DNA of 64,000 nt from Methylobacterium sp. AMS5 (lineage in GTDB: Bacteria > Pseudomonadota > Alphaproteobacteria > Rhizobiales > Beijerinckiaceae): NCBI RefSeq assembly GCF_001542815.1, contig NZ_CP006992.1:1098001-1162000 (forward strand), read 5' to 3'. Below, piece by piece: positions 54,530 through 62,851 of this stretch; the stretch's first letter is position 1, and each line of letters opens with the position of its first letter. Below the pieces are notes generated by a model that was not told where the DNA came from, did not search any database, and worked only from the letters and a program-made list of their open reading frames with translations. The position numbers and the translations under genes were made by a program.

Positions 54530-55185
54530 TTAAGCGCGGCCGTTGACGGCGACGCAACGTAACAGGGCATGACGTTCGAGCACGGCCGTCAGGACTGCCT
54601 CCCCGCGCTCGCCGGTGGGAATGAACAGGCGGGTGCGCCAGGCGATCACCTCCGAGAACAGACCGATCGCCTTCAGGCCCGCCCGGGCGCTGTCACTGGA
54701 GCCGATCAGTTCGATCCGGTCCTCGCCCATCACGCGCGCGCCTGATCTGGAGCCCGCCGGCGAGCTGCAGGCTAGCGCGCCCGCCGAGCACGGCCGCGAA
54801 GGCGTCGGCCGGGGCCATGGCGGTACCGGCGCCGAGTTTCAGCCGCTCGCGGGTGACGTAGAGGTCCTCCGGATCGACGACGCGCCCGACGATGCGCTCG
54901 CCCTCGTCGGTCACGAGCCGGAACACCCGCATGTCGATGCCCGGCAGGCGGTCCCAGATCGGCAGCAGCAACCCGGTGACCACGTACAGGGTGCGCTCCT
55001 CGAACTCCGGCAGGTTGGCGAGCTCCGTGCTCCAAGGCGGCCCGGAAGGTCTCAAGCGTGGCCTCGCCGAAGTGCGAGCGCGCGTACTGATCACGGTCGA
55101 GGATCTGGCGCTGGAGCGGGCGCACGAGGCGCACCCGGGCCACCACCGAGCCGTCCTCGCGGGTTTCGCTGGCCGCCTTCCCCAT
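54530..55185 (-). pseudogene. Remnant of a strawberry-notch-type methylase/helicase (C-terminal end, two frameshifts)
   Basis: Three reading frames in a row make one homologous protein tail. From ATG 55185 it reads MGKAASETREDGSVVARVRL to FRAALEH. It continues after a shift near 55025 with ELANLPEFEERTLYVVTGLL, LPGIDMRVFRLVTDEGERIV and GGRASLQLAGG. After a shift in a CGCGCGCG run near 54735 it continues with VMGEDRIELIGSSDSARAGL and TRLFIPTGERGEAVLTAVLE. This resembles the C-terminus of the very large helicase/methyltransferase found on alphaproteobacterial plasmids. The helicase motifs are absent. The call rests on the LPIWDRLPG and EGERIVGRVV segments and is moderate. Confidence 0.55.
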
Positions 55186-55421
55186 CAGCGCCGGCCGGAC
55201 TTCGCGTTGACGACGGGCTCGTAGCCGTCGGCGATCAGGTCGAGCGCCGCGTCGAATTCGAGCGGCCGGAGCCGGCGCCGCTCGGCGATGGTCAACAGAT
55301 GGGTGCGCGCGCCACTCTGGGGATGGGTGTAGGCCACCTCGCGGTCCGTGACGGTGAGCACCCGCACCGGGTTCTGGACCGCGAGGTCGAGCGCCATCGT
55401 GTAGGACTGGGCGTCGGTCAT
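55185..55421 (-). CDS. Small plasmid-type protein of unknown function
   Basis: The 78-residue protein (MTDAQSYTMALDLAVQNPVR onwards) has one compact mixed domain with YTHPQSGARTHLLTIAERRR and DLIADGYEPVVNAKSGRR. It has no signal peptide or helix-turn-helix motif I can see. The stop overlaps the start of the helicase remnant (TGATG). Such short proteins are common in the replication/transfer block of mobile elements; its role is unknown. Confidence 0.5.
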   Translation of the reverse strand: MTDAQSYTMALDLAVQNPVRVLTVTDREVAYTHPQSGARTHLLTIAERRRLRPLEFDAALDLIADGYEPVVNAKSGRR

Positions 55422-55519
55422 GCGCTCTCGCTTGGGTACGAGGGGCCGAGAGGCTCTCTCTCAGCTTTGCTGATCCCTCGATAGGGCGTTGCCGCCCCTC
55501 TCGTCTCGTTCGGCCCGGC

Positions 55520-56260
55520 TCACGGCCGCCGGACGACGATGGGTCGGGTATCCATCGCCTGGGCGAGCTGGCGGATCAGGGCGAGGTCGGCATCCGAGCA
55601 GGTGCCTCGCACCGCGATGTCGATCCAGTGCCCGCCGCGACCGACATGGCTGTCGCGCAGGCGGTGGTTCGACGAGGTGTAGAAGCTCTCGTTCGGCTCG
55701 CACAGGCGCACGCGCGAGGTCAGGAACACGATCCCCGAGCCGAGATTGCCGCAGAACAGGCGCTCGTCGGCGCCGGTGGTCTTCGGGCCGCCGCCGACCG
55801 TGCGCTGGCCGATCTGCCGGAAGGCCTCGGCGAAGCTCGCCGGGTTCGGCGTCGTCCGGGGGGTGAATGTGTGCCGACCGCCCCACGGAGGCCGAGCCGG
55901 ATCGATCCGGCCGGTGGCGATCTCGTGCAGCAGGGTCCCGAGGTAGCTCGGATCGGCCGGATATGGGCAGACCCGCCACAGCGCCCGGATCGCCAAGCGC
56001 TGGGCGGTCGGGTGCGCGAAGAGACGGGCGCGGGTCCGGCGCCAGCCGTCGGCCCGCTGCCGGCGGCTCTCCTGCTGCTGGCGCTCCCATTGGCCGGTAC
56101 GCCGCACCATCTCGACGTCGACGTCGAGCTGGCGCTCGGCGAGCGCTACGGCGAACAGGGGAAGCGCCCCCTGCTCGCGGACTTGTTTGCGCCGGTACGC
56201 CGCGCGTTTGCGCGACGTGTCCTCGAACGGCGTCGGACGCGGCCAGCGCTTGAAGCGCAT
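55520..56260 (-). CDS. Conserved mobile-element protein of unknown function
   Basis: The 246-residue protein starts at ATG 56260, overlapping the stop of the ArdC remnant. The N-terminal part is very basic (MRFKRWPRPTPFEDTSRKRA, RRKQVREQGALPLFA), with a coiled segment and then a folded C-terminal half (GGRHTFTPRTTPNPASFAEA, TGADERLFCGNLGSGIVFLT, GHWIDIAVRGTCSDADLALI). The basic part could bind nucleic acid. No named family was recognised. Linkage to ArdC, Toprim and SLOG genes suggests a plasmid or integrative-element core function. Confidence 0.55.
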   Translation of the reverse strand: MRFKRWPRPTPFEDTSRKRAAYRRKQVREQGALPLFAVALAERQLDVDVEMVRRTGQWERQQQESRRQRADGWRRTRARLFAHPTAQRLAIRALWRVCPYPADPSYLGTLLHEIATGRIDPARPPWGGRHTFTPRTTPNPASFAEAFRQIGQRTVGGGPKTTGADERLFCGNLGSGIVFLTSRVRLCEPNESFYTSSNHRLRDSHVGRGGHWIDIAVRGTCSDADLALIRQLAQAMDTRPIVVRRP

Positions 56261-56523
56261 CACGCCGCCTCCCGCAGGGGCGCCGTCTCGTCCTCCGGCC
56301 CATCCTCCTCGATCTGTTCGCCGACACCGGCCGGGGCGAACTCGGGCGGCAGGCGGCCGAGCAGCCAGTCGGCCGAGCGGCTGGCAAGCCCCGCCGCCTG
56401 CACGATGGCGCGGGGATCGGAGCGCAGCACCTCGAGCCAGGACGCGATGTAGTCGGCGTGGCGCACGGTGGGTACGATGCCGAGGCTGGCGCAGACGTAG
56501 GCCGCCGAGATCTCGGCCACATA
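56260..56523 (-). pseudogene. ArdC-like antirestriction protein remnant 1 (C-terminal)
   Basis: The last 87 codons (YVAEISAAYVCASLGIVPTV, RHADYIASWLEVLRSDPRAI, LASRSADWLL) match the C-terminal region of ArdC/DUF1738 zincin-like antirestriction proteins. Homology stops sharply near 56524, and the HExxH metalloprotease motif, which should lie just upstream, is gone. The frame continues without similarity to about 56715. A tail of about 25 acidic residues follows the family domain. The break suggests an old insertion or deletion. Confidence 0.7.
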
Positions 56524-57016
56524 TCCTGACAGTCCAGCGGAAAATGGCGGTTGGAAGGTGAAAACTATCGGTGCCTCCAGCACTGCCCAAAATCCCATGG
56601 CTCCCCCGAGGCGGGGGTGGGCGGCGAGACCGACCGGGGAGGCCCGCAAGCGGTGGGGCGCAACCGGAGGGGCGAAATGAAATGGAGCAGCTCGGCGAAG
56701 CCGGGCTTGCGGCACGCCGTGGCGGGCCTAGCAGGGAGCGCCGACCAGACCCGCATCGAGGGAGGCCCAACGACAGCGCCGCCGCGCCAGCGGCGTCCGC
56801 ATCAAGATATGCGTGATCGATGCCCGTCGGCTACGAGCTGAAGCTTGCCTTCTTAATTCTGCGATTTTAGGATCGCCGGGAAGGCATGGCCCGTGCCTCC
56901 TCCCTCCGATTTGGGGAAGCATTCGACATGCGGGGTAACTTACTCAATCGAACGCACTCTGTTCGAGCGAATGCATAAGGAGGGGTTGCAGAAACTGCTC
57001 GAAAAGGAGGCTTTCG
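56524..57016. other. Junction region between ArdC remnant and DnaB-like gene
   Basis: The sequence left of about 56860 is GC-rich and codes for nothing recognisable. To its right it turns AT-richer, and this composition continues into the DnaB-like gene. It looks like a recombination junction that replaced the ArdC N-terminal part. The promoter for the DnaB-like gene may lie near 56930-56990. Confidence 0.45.
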
Positions 57017-57730
57017 ATGAAGTTGTCTGCTCCGATTTTCCGCCTGAAAAGACAGGCGAAGCTGCTTTCCCGCGAAACCAATGCGCCGTTGCACGCGTCT
57101 CTTGATGAGGTCGCGAAACGAGAGGGGTATCGAGGCTGGAGTCATCTCGCGAGTTCCAGTTCGCATGATCGGCCAGCGCCTAAACTACTGGCTCACTTTG
57201 TGCCTGGCGATCTCGTGCTGCTCGGTGCGCGCCCCGGTCACGGCAAAACCCTGCTTGGCGTCGAACTGGCCGTAGAAGCGGCGCGAGCGGGTCACCGCAG
57301 CTTCTTCTTCAGCCTGGAGGAAACCGAATCGAGCATCTCCAACCGTCTTCAAGGCCTCGGCTTCGACATGGACGAAACCGGAAACGCACTGGTGATCGAT
57401 ACGTCAGACGCCATTTGCGCCGATTATATTATCGAACGCGTAGGACATGGTCAGGACGACAGCGTGGTAGTGGTCGACTATCTTCAACTACTGGATCAAA
57501 GGCGACGAAATCCCGAACTCGCAGTTCAGGTCAAAACGCTCGCGGGCTTCGCCTGTACAGCGTCAACGATCATCGTTGCGATCTCTCAGATCAATCGCTC
57601 GTTCGACATGGAAGGCAAACCTCTTCCGAACCTATCGAACGTTCGACTGCCCAATCCCGTCGACTTGGCTCTTTTCACGAAGACTTGCTTCCTGCACAAT
57701 GGAGAGATGCGGGTCGATGCGGTGAACTGA
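57017..57730 (+). CDS. DnaB-like helicase-domain ATPase
   Basis: The 237-residue protein starts at ATG 57017 with a strong AAGGAGG site six bases upstream. An N-terminal basic segment (FRLKRQAKLLSRETNAPLHA, then SLDEVAKREGYRGWSHLAS) precedes a RecA-like fold. That fold has Walker A LLGARPGHGKTLLGVELAVE, FFFSLEETESSI with the catalytic Glu, Walker B VVVVDYLQLLDQ and the sensor IIVAISQINRSFD. This is the C-terminal domain of DnaB-type helicases without the usual N-terminal dimer domain, as in stand-alone proteins on mobile elements. The gene's composition is less GC-rich than its neighbours. Confidence 0.8.
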   Translation: MKLSAPIFRLKRQAKLLSRETNAPLHASLDEVAKREGYRGWSHLASSSSHDRPAPKLLAHFVPGDLVLLGARPGHGKTLLGVELAVEAARAGHRSFFFSLEETESSISNRLQGLGFDMDETGNALVIDTSDAICADYIIERVGHGQDDSVVVVDYLQLLDQRRRNPELAVQVKTLAGFACTASTIIVAISQINRSFDMEGKPLPNLSNVRLPNPVDLALFTKTCFLHNGEMRVDAVN

Positions 57731-57793
57731 GATAATATAGGGAAGCGGCCGAGCCCGCGAGGGATCGGCCGCTCAGCCTTGGTCGCTGCTGGG

Positions 57794-58113
57794 TCATGGC
57801 TGCTGGGCGTGCATCCAGTCGGCTGCCGCCTGCGCCTTGCTCGCCGCGGTAAAGATCGCCCGAGGCTCGTCCTTGAGAAGTTGTAGCCACGAGGTGATGT
57901 AGGCCGCGTGGTCGCCTCGCGGTTCGTGCGCGATCCCGAGGTCGGCGAGCAGGAACGATGCGGTCTGTTCGGCGGTCGCTTCCTCCATGCCGAGTGCGTG
58001 CCTGATCCACTTGGCGCCGAAATCCCGGTCGAGCCGATGGGCTGCGCCGCTGGCATGAGCTGCCTCGTGAATATGGGTGGCGTAGAATCCGTGGGCATCG
58101 TGAGAGGCGCTAG
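57794..58113 (-). pseudogene. ArdC-like antirestriction protein remnant 2, cut by IS630
   Basis: The fragment encodes AHGFYATHIHEAAHASGAAH, with the zincin HEAAH motif intact, then RLDRDFGAKWIRHALGMEEA, DLGIAHEPRGDHAAYITSWL and ending AAADWMHAQQP. This is the C-terminal third of an ArdC/DUF1738 protein. Just upstream of SASHDAHG the frame meets the end of the IS630 element at 58114. No N-terminal part is seen past the far side of the IS near 59124, so more DNA than the IS target was lost. It differs in sequence from the remnant at 56260-56523, so the two are separate homologues. Confidence 0.75.
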
Positions 58114-58125
58114 AGCGGCGACCTT

Positions 58126-58728
58126 TTAATCGGACGCATATCCCTTGTCCTTGAGGAAGTTCCAGCACTCCTGCGGCTCGAACAGCCCGCAGATGTCGCC
58201 GATGGCACGCCAGAGGGCGTCGAAGGTGCGCGCCTTGGCCTTGCGCAGGTGAGCTTTGAGCTTGGCGAAGGCCTGCTCGATCGGGTTGAGGTCGGGCGAG
58301 TAGGGCGGCAGGAACAGGAACCAGGCGCCGTGCTGCTTCAGGCAGGCGGCGGCCTTGGGGCTCTTGTGGACGGCGAGGTTGTCGAGGATGACGACGTCAC
58401 CCTTGTTCAGGGTCGGGGCGAGTTGGGTCTCGACATAGGCCTCAAAGGCGGCCCGGTTCATCGCCTTGTCGATCACCCAGGGCGCACTCAGGCGGTCGCA
58501 GCGCAGCCCGGCGATGAAGGTCTGCGTCCCCCAATGGCCAAAGGGCGCCTTGGCGTGCAGCCGCGTGCCCTTGCGGCTGCGCCCGCGCAGGCGGGTCATC
58601 TTGGTGGTGACGGAGGTCTCGTCGAGGAAGACGAGGCGATGGCAGGCCTTCCGCATCAACGGCTGGCGCTTTGTGCGCCATTCATGACGATCCTCAGGGA
58701 TGGGTGCGCGACCGCGTTCGGCGGCCAT
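58126..58728 (-). CDS. IS630 transposase, catalytic part (orfB)
   Basis: This 200-residue frame carries the DDE catalytic domain: first Asp in [15 protein letters not shown], second Asp in [14 protein letters not shown] and Glu in [20 protein letters not shown], the IS630 signature spacing. [20 protein letters not shown] lies between. It may start alone at ATG 58728, but it is normally made as a fusion with orfA by -1 frameshift on the A7 run. All catalytic residues are intact, so the IS could still be active. Confidence 0.88.
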   Translation of the reverse strand: MAAERGRAPIPEDRHEWRTKRQPLMRKACHRLVFLDETSVTTKMTRLRGRSRKGTRLHAKAPFGHWGTQTFIAGLRCDRLSAPWVIDKAMNRAAFEAYVETQLAPTLNKGDVVILDNLAVHKSPKAAACLKQHGAWFLFLPPYSPDLNPIEQAFAKLKAHLRKAKARTFDALWRAIGDICGLFEPQECWNFLKDKGYASD

Positions 58729-59084
58729 CAGGGCATTTTTTTATACGTGAAGCCGCGCTGGCAGAGGAAGCGTGACAGCGCCCCCGGCGTGACCGTCACG
58801 CCGTGCTCGGCCAACAGCCGCTCGGCCAGTTCCGGCATCGTGATGTCGGGCGTGGCCTCAACCGTCGCGATCAGAAAGCCTGCCACCGGTGCTCGCTTGC
58901 CGCTGCCCTTGGGCCGCCCTCGTGCCGCGGGTGCGACCGACCCGGTTCGGGCTCGGCGTTGCGCCAGCTTGACCGCACAACTGGGGCTGACGGCGAAGCG
59001 ACGGGCCGCGCCACGGCGCGAGTGCCCTTCCTCAACCCAACGGCTGATCCGCTCACGAAGGTCCAGCGAGTAGCATTCGCCCAT
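58728..59084 (-). CDS. IS630 transposase, DNA-binding part (orfA)
   Basis: From ATG 59084, with GGAGG seven bases upstream, the 118-residue frame reads [20 protein letters not shown]. It has helix-turn-helix elements ([20 protein letters not shown]) and a second winged part ([20 protein letters not shown]). It ends with [10 protein letters not shown] at a TGA that overlaps the orfB ATG. TATAAAAAAATG at the end supplies the slippery codons. This is the usual N-terminal half of IS630 transposases. Confidence 0.88.
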   Translation of the reverse strand: MGECYSLDLRERISRWVEEGHSRRGAARRFAVSPSCAVKLAQRRARTGSVAPAARGRPKGSGKRAPVAGFLIATVEATPDITMPELAERLLAEHGVTVTPGALSRFLCQRGFTYKKMP

Positions 59085-59193
59085 GATCCACCTCCAAGCA
59101 GAAGGGAATGATACGGTTTCCGCTTGATCAGTTCGGGGGGATTCCGGCTGGTGCGGTGTGGGGTTAGCCTGTGCGCCTTTGGCGGAGGCGGAC

Positions 59194-59613
59194 ATGGCTC
59201 ACATCGCCGACCATCTGAGCGTGGAGGAACTAGGCCGGCGGGCTCGCACCAGCGCGGACGCCTGCGCGGCGCGGCGCTATCAGGCGATCTGGCTTCTGGC
59301 CCATGGGCGGGTCATCGTCTGCGTCGATGACGGAAACTGGTACGACGCCGACGGCGGCGTCTGGCGCTCGGGCCGGGGCCGGGTTCTCCGGCGCACGCCC
59401 GACCTGGCGAGCGTCCGGTTGAACCGGCCGATCCTGGCCACCTGCCACCGCGCCCACGACACGAGCCTCCACGGCCCCACCGATCTCGCCGCCTGGTGCC
59501 AGCGCTGCCACCTGGACCACGATCGGCCGGAGCACGTCCGGCGGCGGCGCCTGACCTTTCTGCGCCGCCGGGCGCTGGGAGACCTGTTCCTCGGGCCGTA
59601 TCCGGTGCTCTGA
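59194..59613 (+). CDS. Chimeric ORF: transposase N-terminus fused to HNH-like zinc protein
   Basis: The 139-codon frame begins at ATG 59194 after GGCGGAGG. Residues 1-40 (MAHIADHLSVEELGRRARTS, YQAIWLLAHGR) match the N-terminus of another IS630-type transposase. From about residue 41 the protein changes to VIVCVDDGNWYDADGGVWRS and then ATCHRAHDTSLHGPTDLAAW, CQRCHLDHDRPEHVRRRRLT and RRRALGDLFLG. That is the pattern of short HNH/zinc-ribbon proteins with paired Cys and His. The join seems to be at about 59312. It is translated as one frame on paper; the transposase promoter region may drive it. Confidence 0.6.
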   Translation: MAHIADHLSVEELGRRARTSADACAARRYQAIWLLAHGRVIVCVDDGNWYDADGGVWRSGRGRVLRRTPDLASVRLNRPILATCHRAHDTSLHGPTDLAAWCQRCHLDHDRPEHVRRRRLTFLRRRALGDLFLGPYPVL

Positions 59614-60066
59614 ATGCTGGTCGCATCCGACAGGTCCCGTCTGGCCGGGCTGATCGATGGGAAGGATCGCGCCCTGCTCGCGGCGTTCCTGCGCGACGAG
59701 GGGACGGCGTTCGGTCTGAACCCGTTCCCGTCGACCACGGCCGGCGCCGCGCACCTGACCTGTGCGGGTCTGGCGTTCGAATATCCGATCCTCGGCATCC
59801 ACTCGGCCGGCCTACCGTGCCTGCTGGAGGCGCTGGCCGCGTTGCCGAAGGCGACGCCGCTCACGCGCTGCATCCTGAAATCCACGGGGCATACCTGTAA
59901 CGTGTTCATCACCGCCGAGGGGGCCTGTGTCGGCGCGTACTTTTACGGGAAGGCCGGGGTGCCTCTTCCGGTATTCGCGCCGGCTGCGCCCAAGCCGGCG
60001 CCGCGCAAGGGCCGGACGCGCCAGACGAAGGCCGAGCAGATCGATCTCTTCTTCGACGTTGCCTGA
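59614..60066 (+). CDS. Conserved protein of unknown function
   Basis: The 150-residue protein follows the HNH-like frame with no gap. It starts MLVASDRSRLAGLIDGKDRA and has a compact domain containing GTAFGLNPFPSTTAGAAHLT, AFEYPILGIHSAGLPCLLEA and FITAEGACVGAYFYGKAGVP. It ends in a basic Pro-rich linker and the sequence AEQIDLFFDVA. No domain is recognised. The tight link to the HNH-like gene suggests co-translation. The C-terminal QIDLFFD resembles a sliding-clamp-binding peptide (Q-x2-L/I-x2-F-F), which would fit a DNA-linked role; this is inference. Confidence 0.55.
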   Translation: MLVASDRSRLAGLIDGKDRALLAAFLRDEGTAFGLNPFPSTTAGAAHLTCAGLAFEYPILGIHSAGLPCLLEALAALPKATPLTRCILKSTGHTCNVFITAEGACVGAYFYGKAGVPLPVFAPAAPKPAPRKGRTRQTKAEQIDLFFDVA

Positions 60067-60273
60067 AGCCGCCCAAGTCATTCCTAAAATACTCGATCCG
60101 CGCCAAATCGACGGATACGGAAAGCCGCCCAACCCTGTACTGTCTTGTCTTATCAGTCGATCATGGGCCGTAGCGCGCCTAGATCATTCGGCAGATGGCT
60201 ACAATAGGAGTGTATCTGTCACGGCAATTGTAGATCATTAATTTTATTCAGCTAAGTCCGGATTTTAGGAAAT

Positions 60274-60838
60274 ATGATGCGGTCTAGCACCATGACCCGT
60301 GTTGCGCCAAATGCCGTTGGACCTGAGGGAAGTTCCGCGCTCCTGCAAAGTCATCTGGCCGCGATATCGACGGTGATCGAGCGGATGCGGCAGGAAATCG
60401 CCGAGCTGCGGCATGAGCAGGAGACCGGCCGCACCTGCGACGAGTTGAACGCGGTGGTTCAGGGGACCGAGCGGGCCACCAACACCATCCTGTCGACCGC
60501 GGAAGCCGTCGATGCCCCGACCCGCGGGATCGCCAAGCGGAGCCGCGACGAGGGGACCCGGGCGGACGTGATGGCGATCCAGGATCACGTGCAGACGATC
60601 TTCGAGGCCTGCAACTTCCAGGATCTCACCGGCCAGCGCCATCGCGAAGGTGGTGAGGACGATCGAGTTCGTCGAGGAGCGGATCGTCGAGATGGTGCGC
60701 CTGTGGTCCGGTTCGAGCGCGGCGGCTCCGACGCTGGCGCTCCGCGAGCGGACCGGCAAGTCCGCGCTCCTGAACGGTCCGGCGCTGCCCGGTGCGGTCA
60801 GCGTGTCCCAGGATGCCATCGACGCGATGTTCCCTTAG
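60274..60838 (+). pseudogene. cheZ: CheZ-like chemotaxis phosphatase, frameshifted
   Basis: The first frame (from ATG 60274) has SAVIERM-type helices: LAAISTVIERMRQEIAELRH, TERATNTILSTAEAVDAPTR and the CheZ hallmark VQTIFEACNFQDLTGQR. It then leaves frame near 60640, where an extra C sits in CAGCGCCATCGCG. The correct frame resumes as AKVVRTIEFVEERIVEMVRL and ends DAIDAMFP at 60838, with the C-terminal CheY-binding helix. Removing one C restores a protein of about 187 residues. CheZ dephosphorylates CheY. Either a new inactivation or a sequence error. It heads a c-di-GMP gene set. Confidence 0.8.
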
Positions 60839-60858
60839 GCCAACCGGGAGCGAGATCC

Positions 60859-61917
60859 ATGATGGGACAGACGCTTCTGATCACCGACGATCCGGGTCGG
60901 AGCGCGGATCTCGTGGGCGGTCTCGATCCCGGCTTGGCGTACCGGGTCCACGACCTGCGTGACGAGGCGGATCCAGCCGAGGCCGCGGCGGTGCTGGTCA
61001 CGGATGTGGCCGATCTCGGGGCGGCCAACGTCGAGCGCCTGCGCCAGCTTCTGGCACGGACGCGCCGCGGTACTCCGCTGGTCGTGCTGCAGCGCCAGGA
61101 CACGCTGCAAGCCCGCCTTCAGGCACTGGCGCTCGGGGCGAGCCGGACGGTGAGGGCTCCCTTCGACCTGGGCCGGCTCCGGCGCGCGCTGGGCGCGGCG
61201 GAGGATCGGGCGGAGACCGTGCCGGCCGAGGCCCGGCGACGGGCCGAGGCGGTGCGCGCCTTCTACGGGTCGGTCTTCGTGGCCGGCGGGCCGGTGACGC
61301 CGGTCGTGGTCGACAACGGCACCGACCTCGTCGCGCAGGCGGTCCAAGAAACCGGCATCCGCGACTGGATCCGGGCGGTGCGCCGCTTCGACGATGCTAC
61401 GCACCAGCACTGCCTACTGGTGGCCGGGCTGGCCGCTGCCTTCGCGGCGAGCCTTAGCCTCGGACCTTGCGAGCGCCATCGGCTGACCAAGGCGGCGTTG
61501 CTGCACGATGTCGGCAAGATCCACGTCCCGGCCGCGATCCTCAACAAGCCGGGCAAGCTCGATGCAGCGGAGAAGGCAGTGATGCGCCTGCATCCGGCGC
61601 AGGGCGAGGCCATGCTGGCCAACCAGGGCTTCGAGCCGGAGTTCCTCGGCGTGGTACGCTCGCATCACGAGATGCTCGACGGCTCCGGCTACCCGGACGG
61701 GCTCGTGGGGAGGGCGATACCCGATCTCGTGCGTGTGGTGACGGTGTGCGACATCTACGGCGCCCTGATCGAGCGCCGGTCCTACAAGCCGCCGATGGCG
61801 AGCGAGGCCGCCTACGCGATCCTCCAGGGGATGATGGGCCGCCTCGATCCTGCGCTGGTGAAGGCCTTTCATCCCATCGCGACGGCTTTCACGCCAAGCT
61901 TCCCCCTCGACACCTGA
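60859..61917 (+). CDS. HD-GYP domain cyclic-di-GMP phosphodiesterase
   Basis: The 352-residue protein has an N-terminal receiver-like domain (LLITDDPGRSADLVGGLDPG) in which the phospho-acceptor pattern is not conserved. The HD-GYP catalytic domain covers about 190-340: RRFDDATHQHCLLVAGLAAA, HD in LLHDVGKIHVPAAILNKPGK, the two-His region VRSHHEMLDGSGYPDGLVGR with GYP intact, and VVTVCDIYGALIERRSYKPP. HD-GYP enzymes break c-di-GMP to pGpG or GMP. GGAG lies eight bases before ATG 60859. It follows cheZ by 20 bases and precedes the GGDEF gene, so opposite activities are encoded side by side. Confidence 0.88.
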   Translation: MMGQTLLITDDPGRSADLVGGLDPGLAYRVHDLRDEADPAEAAAVLVTDVADLGAANVERLRQLLARTRRGTPLVVLQRQDTLQARLQALALGASRTVRAPFDLGRLRRALGAAEDRAETVPAEARRRAEAVRAFYGSVFVAGGPVTPVVVDNGTDLVAQAVQETGIRDWIRAVRRFDDATHQHCLLVAGLAAAFAASLSLGPCERHRLTKAALLHDVGKIHVPAAILNKPGKLDAAEKAVMRLHPAQGEAMLANQGFEPEFLGVVRSHHEMLDGSGYPDGLVGRAIPDLVRVVTVCDIYGALIERRSYKPPMASEAAYAILQGMMGRLDPALVKAFHPIATAFTPSFPLDT

Positions 61918-61938
61918 CCTCGGTTTAATGGGCGTACC

Positions 61939-62838
61939 ATGCACATCGTCCTCGTCGATCCCAGCGGCGTGATCCGCAAGACAATCTCGGGAATGCTCAT
62001 CGCGGCCGGACACACCGTGGTGGCGTTCTCGGACTCGGCCGCGGCGCTGGCGCAGGTCGCTGCCGATCCGTCGGTGACCTGCGTGCTCACCAGCCTTGAG
62101 GTTCAACCGCTCGACGGGCTGGAGCTGTGCTGGTCGCTGCGGGCTCTGGCCGACGATCGGCGCCCCCTGACGATCCTGGTGATGTCCTCCGCACGGGAAA
62201 GGCGGCCGCTGGACGAGGTGCTCGATGCCGGCGCGGACGACTTCCTGATGAAGCCGCCGGAGGCGCAGGAGTTGCGCGGGCGCCTACGCTCGGCCGAGCG
62301 GGTGCTGAAGCTGCAGCAGGCGCTGATCCGGCAGGCCGACACCGACCACCTGACGCAACTCCTGAACCGCGGTGCCTTCATGCGTCAGGCCCAAGCGGCG
62401 GTCGAGAGCGCGGCGGTGAGCCGCCCCCTGGCGGTGATGCAGCTCGACATCGACCATTTCAAGAAGATCAACGACCGCCATGGCCACGACGTGGGGGATC
62501 TGGTGATCCGGCACATCGCTCAGATCCTACGGGAGACCGGTGCGATCGCCGGACGGCTGGGCGGGGAGGAGTACGCACTGCTCCTCCTGGACCACAGCCT
62601 GGGCGCCGCGGCGGTGGTGGCCCACCGCGTCCGCAGTCAGTGCGCCGGCTCGGCGCTTCTGCAGCGAAGCTGTCCGCTTCGGTTCACGGTCAGCATCGGG
62701 CTGAGCGAGTGGTCCGAGGGGGACAGCGTCGGCACGCTGCTCAAGCGAGCGGACGTATCGCTGTACGCGGCCAAGGAGGGCGGCCGCAACCGCGTGGCGA
62801 TGACAAGCTCCACGTTGAAGACCGAGTTCGTGAGCTAG
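61939..62838 (+). CDS. Diguanylate cyclase with degenerate receiver domain (PleD-like)
   Basis: The 299-residue protein has an N-terminal receiver and a C-terminal GGDEF domain. In the receiver the acidic start LVDPSG and Lys in DDFLMKPPEAQ are kept, but the phospho-acceptor Asp is replaced by Ser in CVLTSLEVQPLDG. The cyclase part has DTDHLTQLLNRGAFM, DIDHFKKINDRHGHDVGD and an active GGEEY motif. The RxxD inhibitory site that should lie just before it is absent (RETGAIAGRLGGEEY). It should make c-di-GMP without phosphorylation control or feedback inhibition. It is 21 bases after the HD-GYP gene. Confidence 0.9.
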   Translation: MHIVLVDPSGVIRKTISGMLIAAGHTVVAFSDSAAALAQVAADPSVTCVLTSLEVQPLDGLELCWSLRALADDRRPLTILVMSSARERRPLDEVLDAGADDFLMKPPEAQELRGRLRSAERVLKLQQALIRQADTDHLTQLLNRGAFMRQAQAAVESAAVSRPLAVMQLDIDHFKKINDRHGHDVGDLVIRHIAQILRETGAIAGRLGGEEYALLLLDHSLGAAAVVAHRVRSQCAGSALLQRSCPLRFTVSIGLSEWSEGDSVGTLLKRADVSLYAAKEGGRNRVAMTSSTLKTEFVS

Positions 62839-62851
62839 GAGTGCAAACCCG

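Larger units (their letters stand above)
58114..59124 (-). mobile_element. IS630-family insertion sequence
   Basis: The element of about 1.0 kb has imperfect ends AGCGGCGACC (58114 on) and, on the other side, the complement of AGCGGAAACC ending near 59124. Inside are two overlapping frames on the reverse strand that together make a DDE transposase. The A7 run at about 58735-58742 is a slippery site for a -1 frameshift joining them. A TA target duplication typical of IS630 is not clear at both ends, so exact borders are uncertain. Confidence 0.8.
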
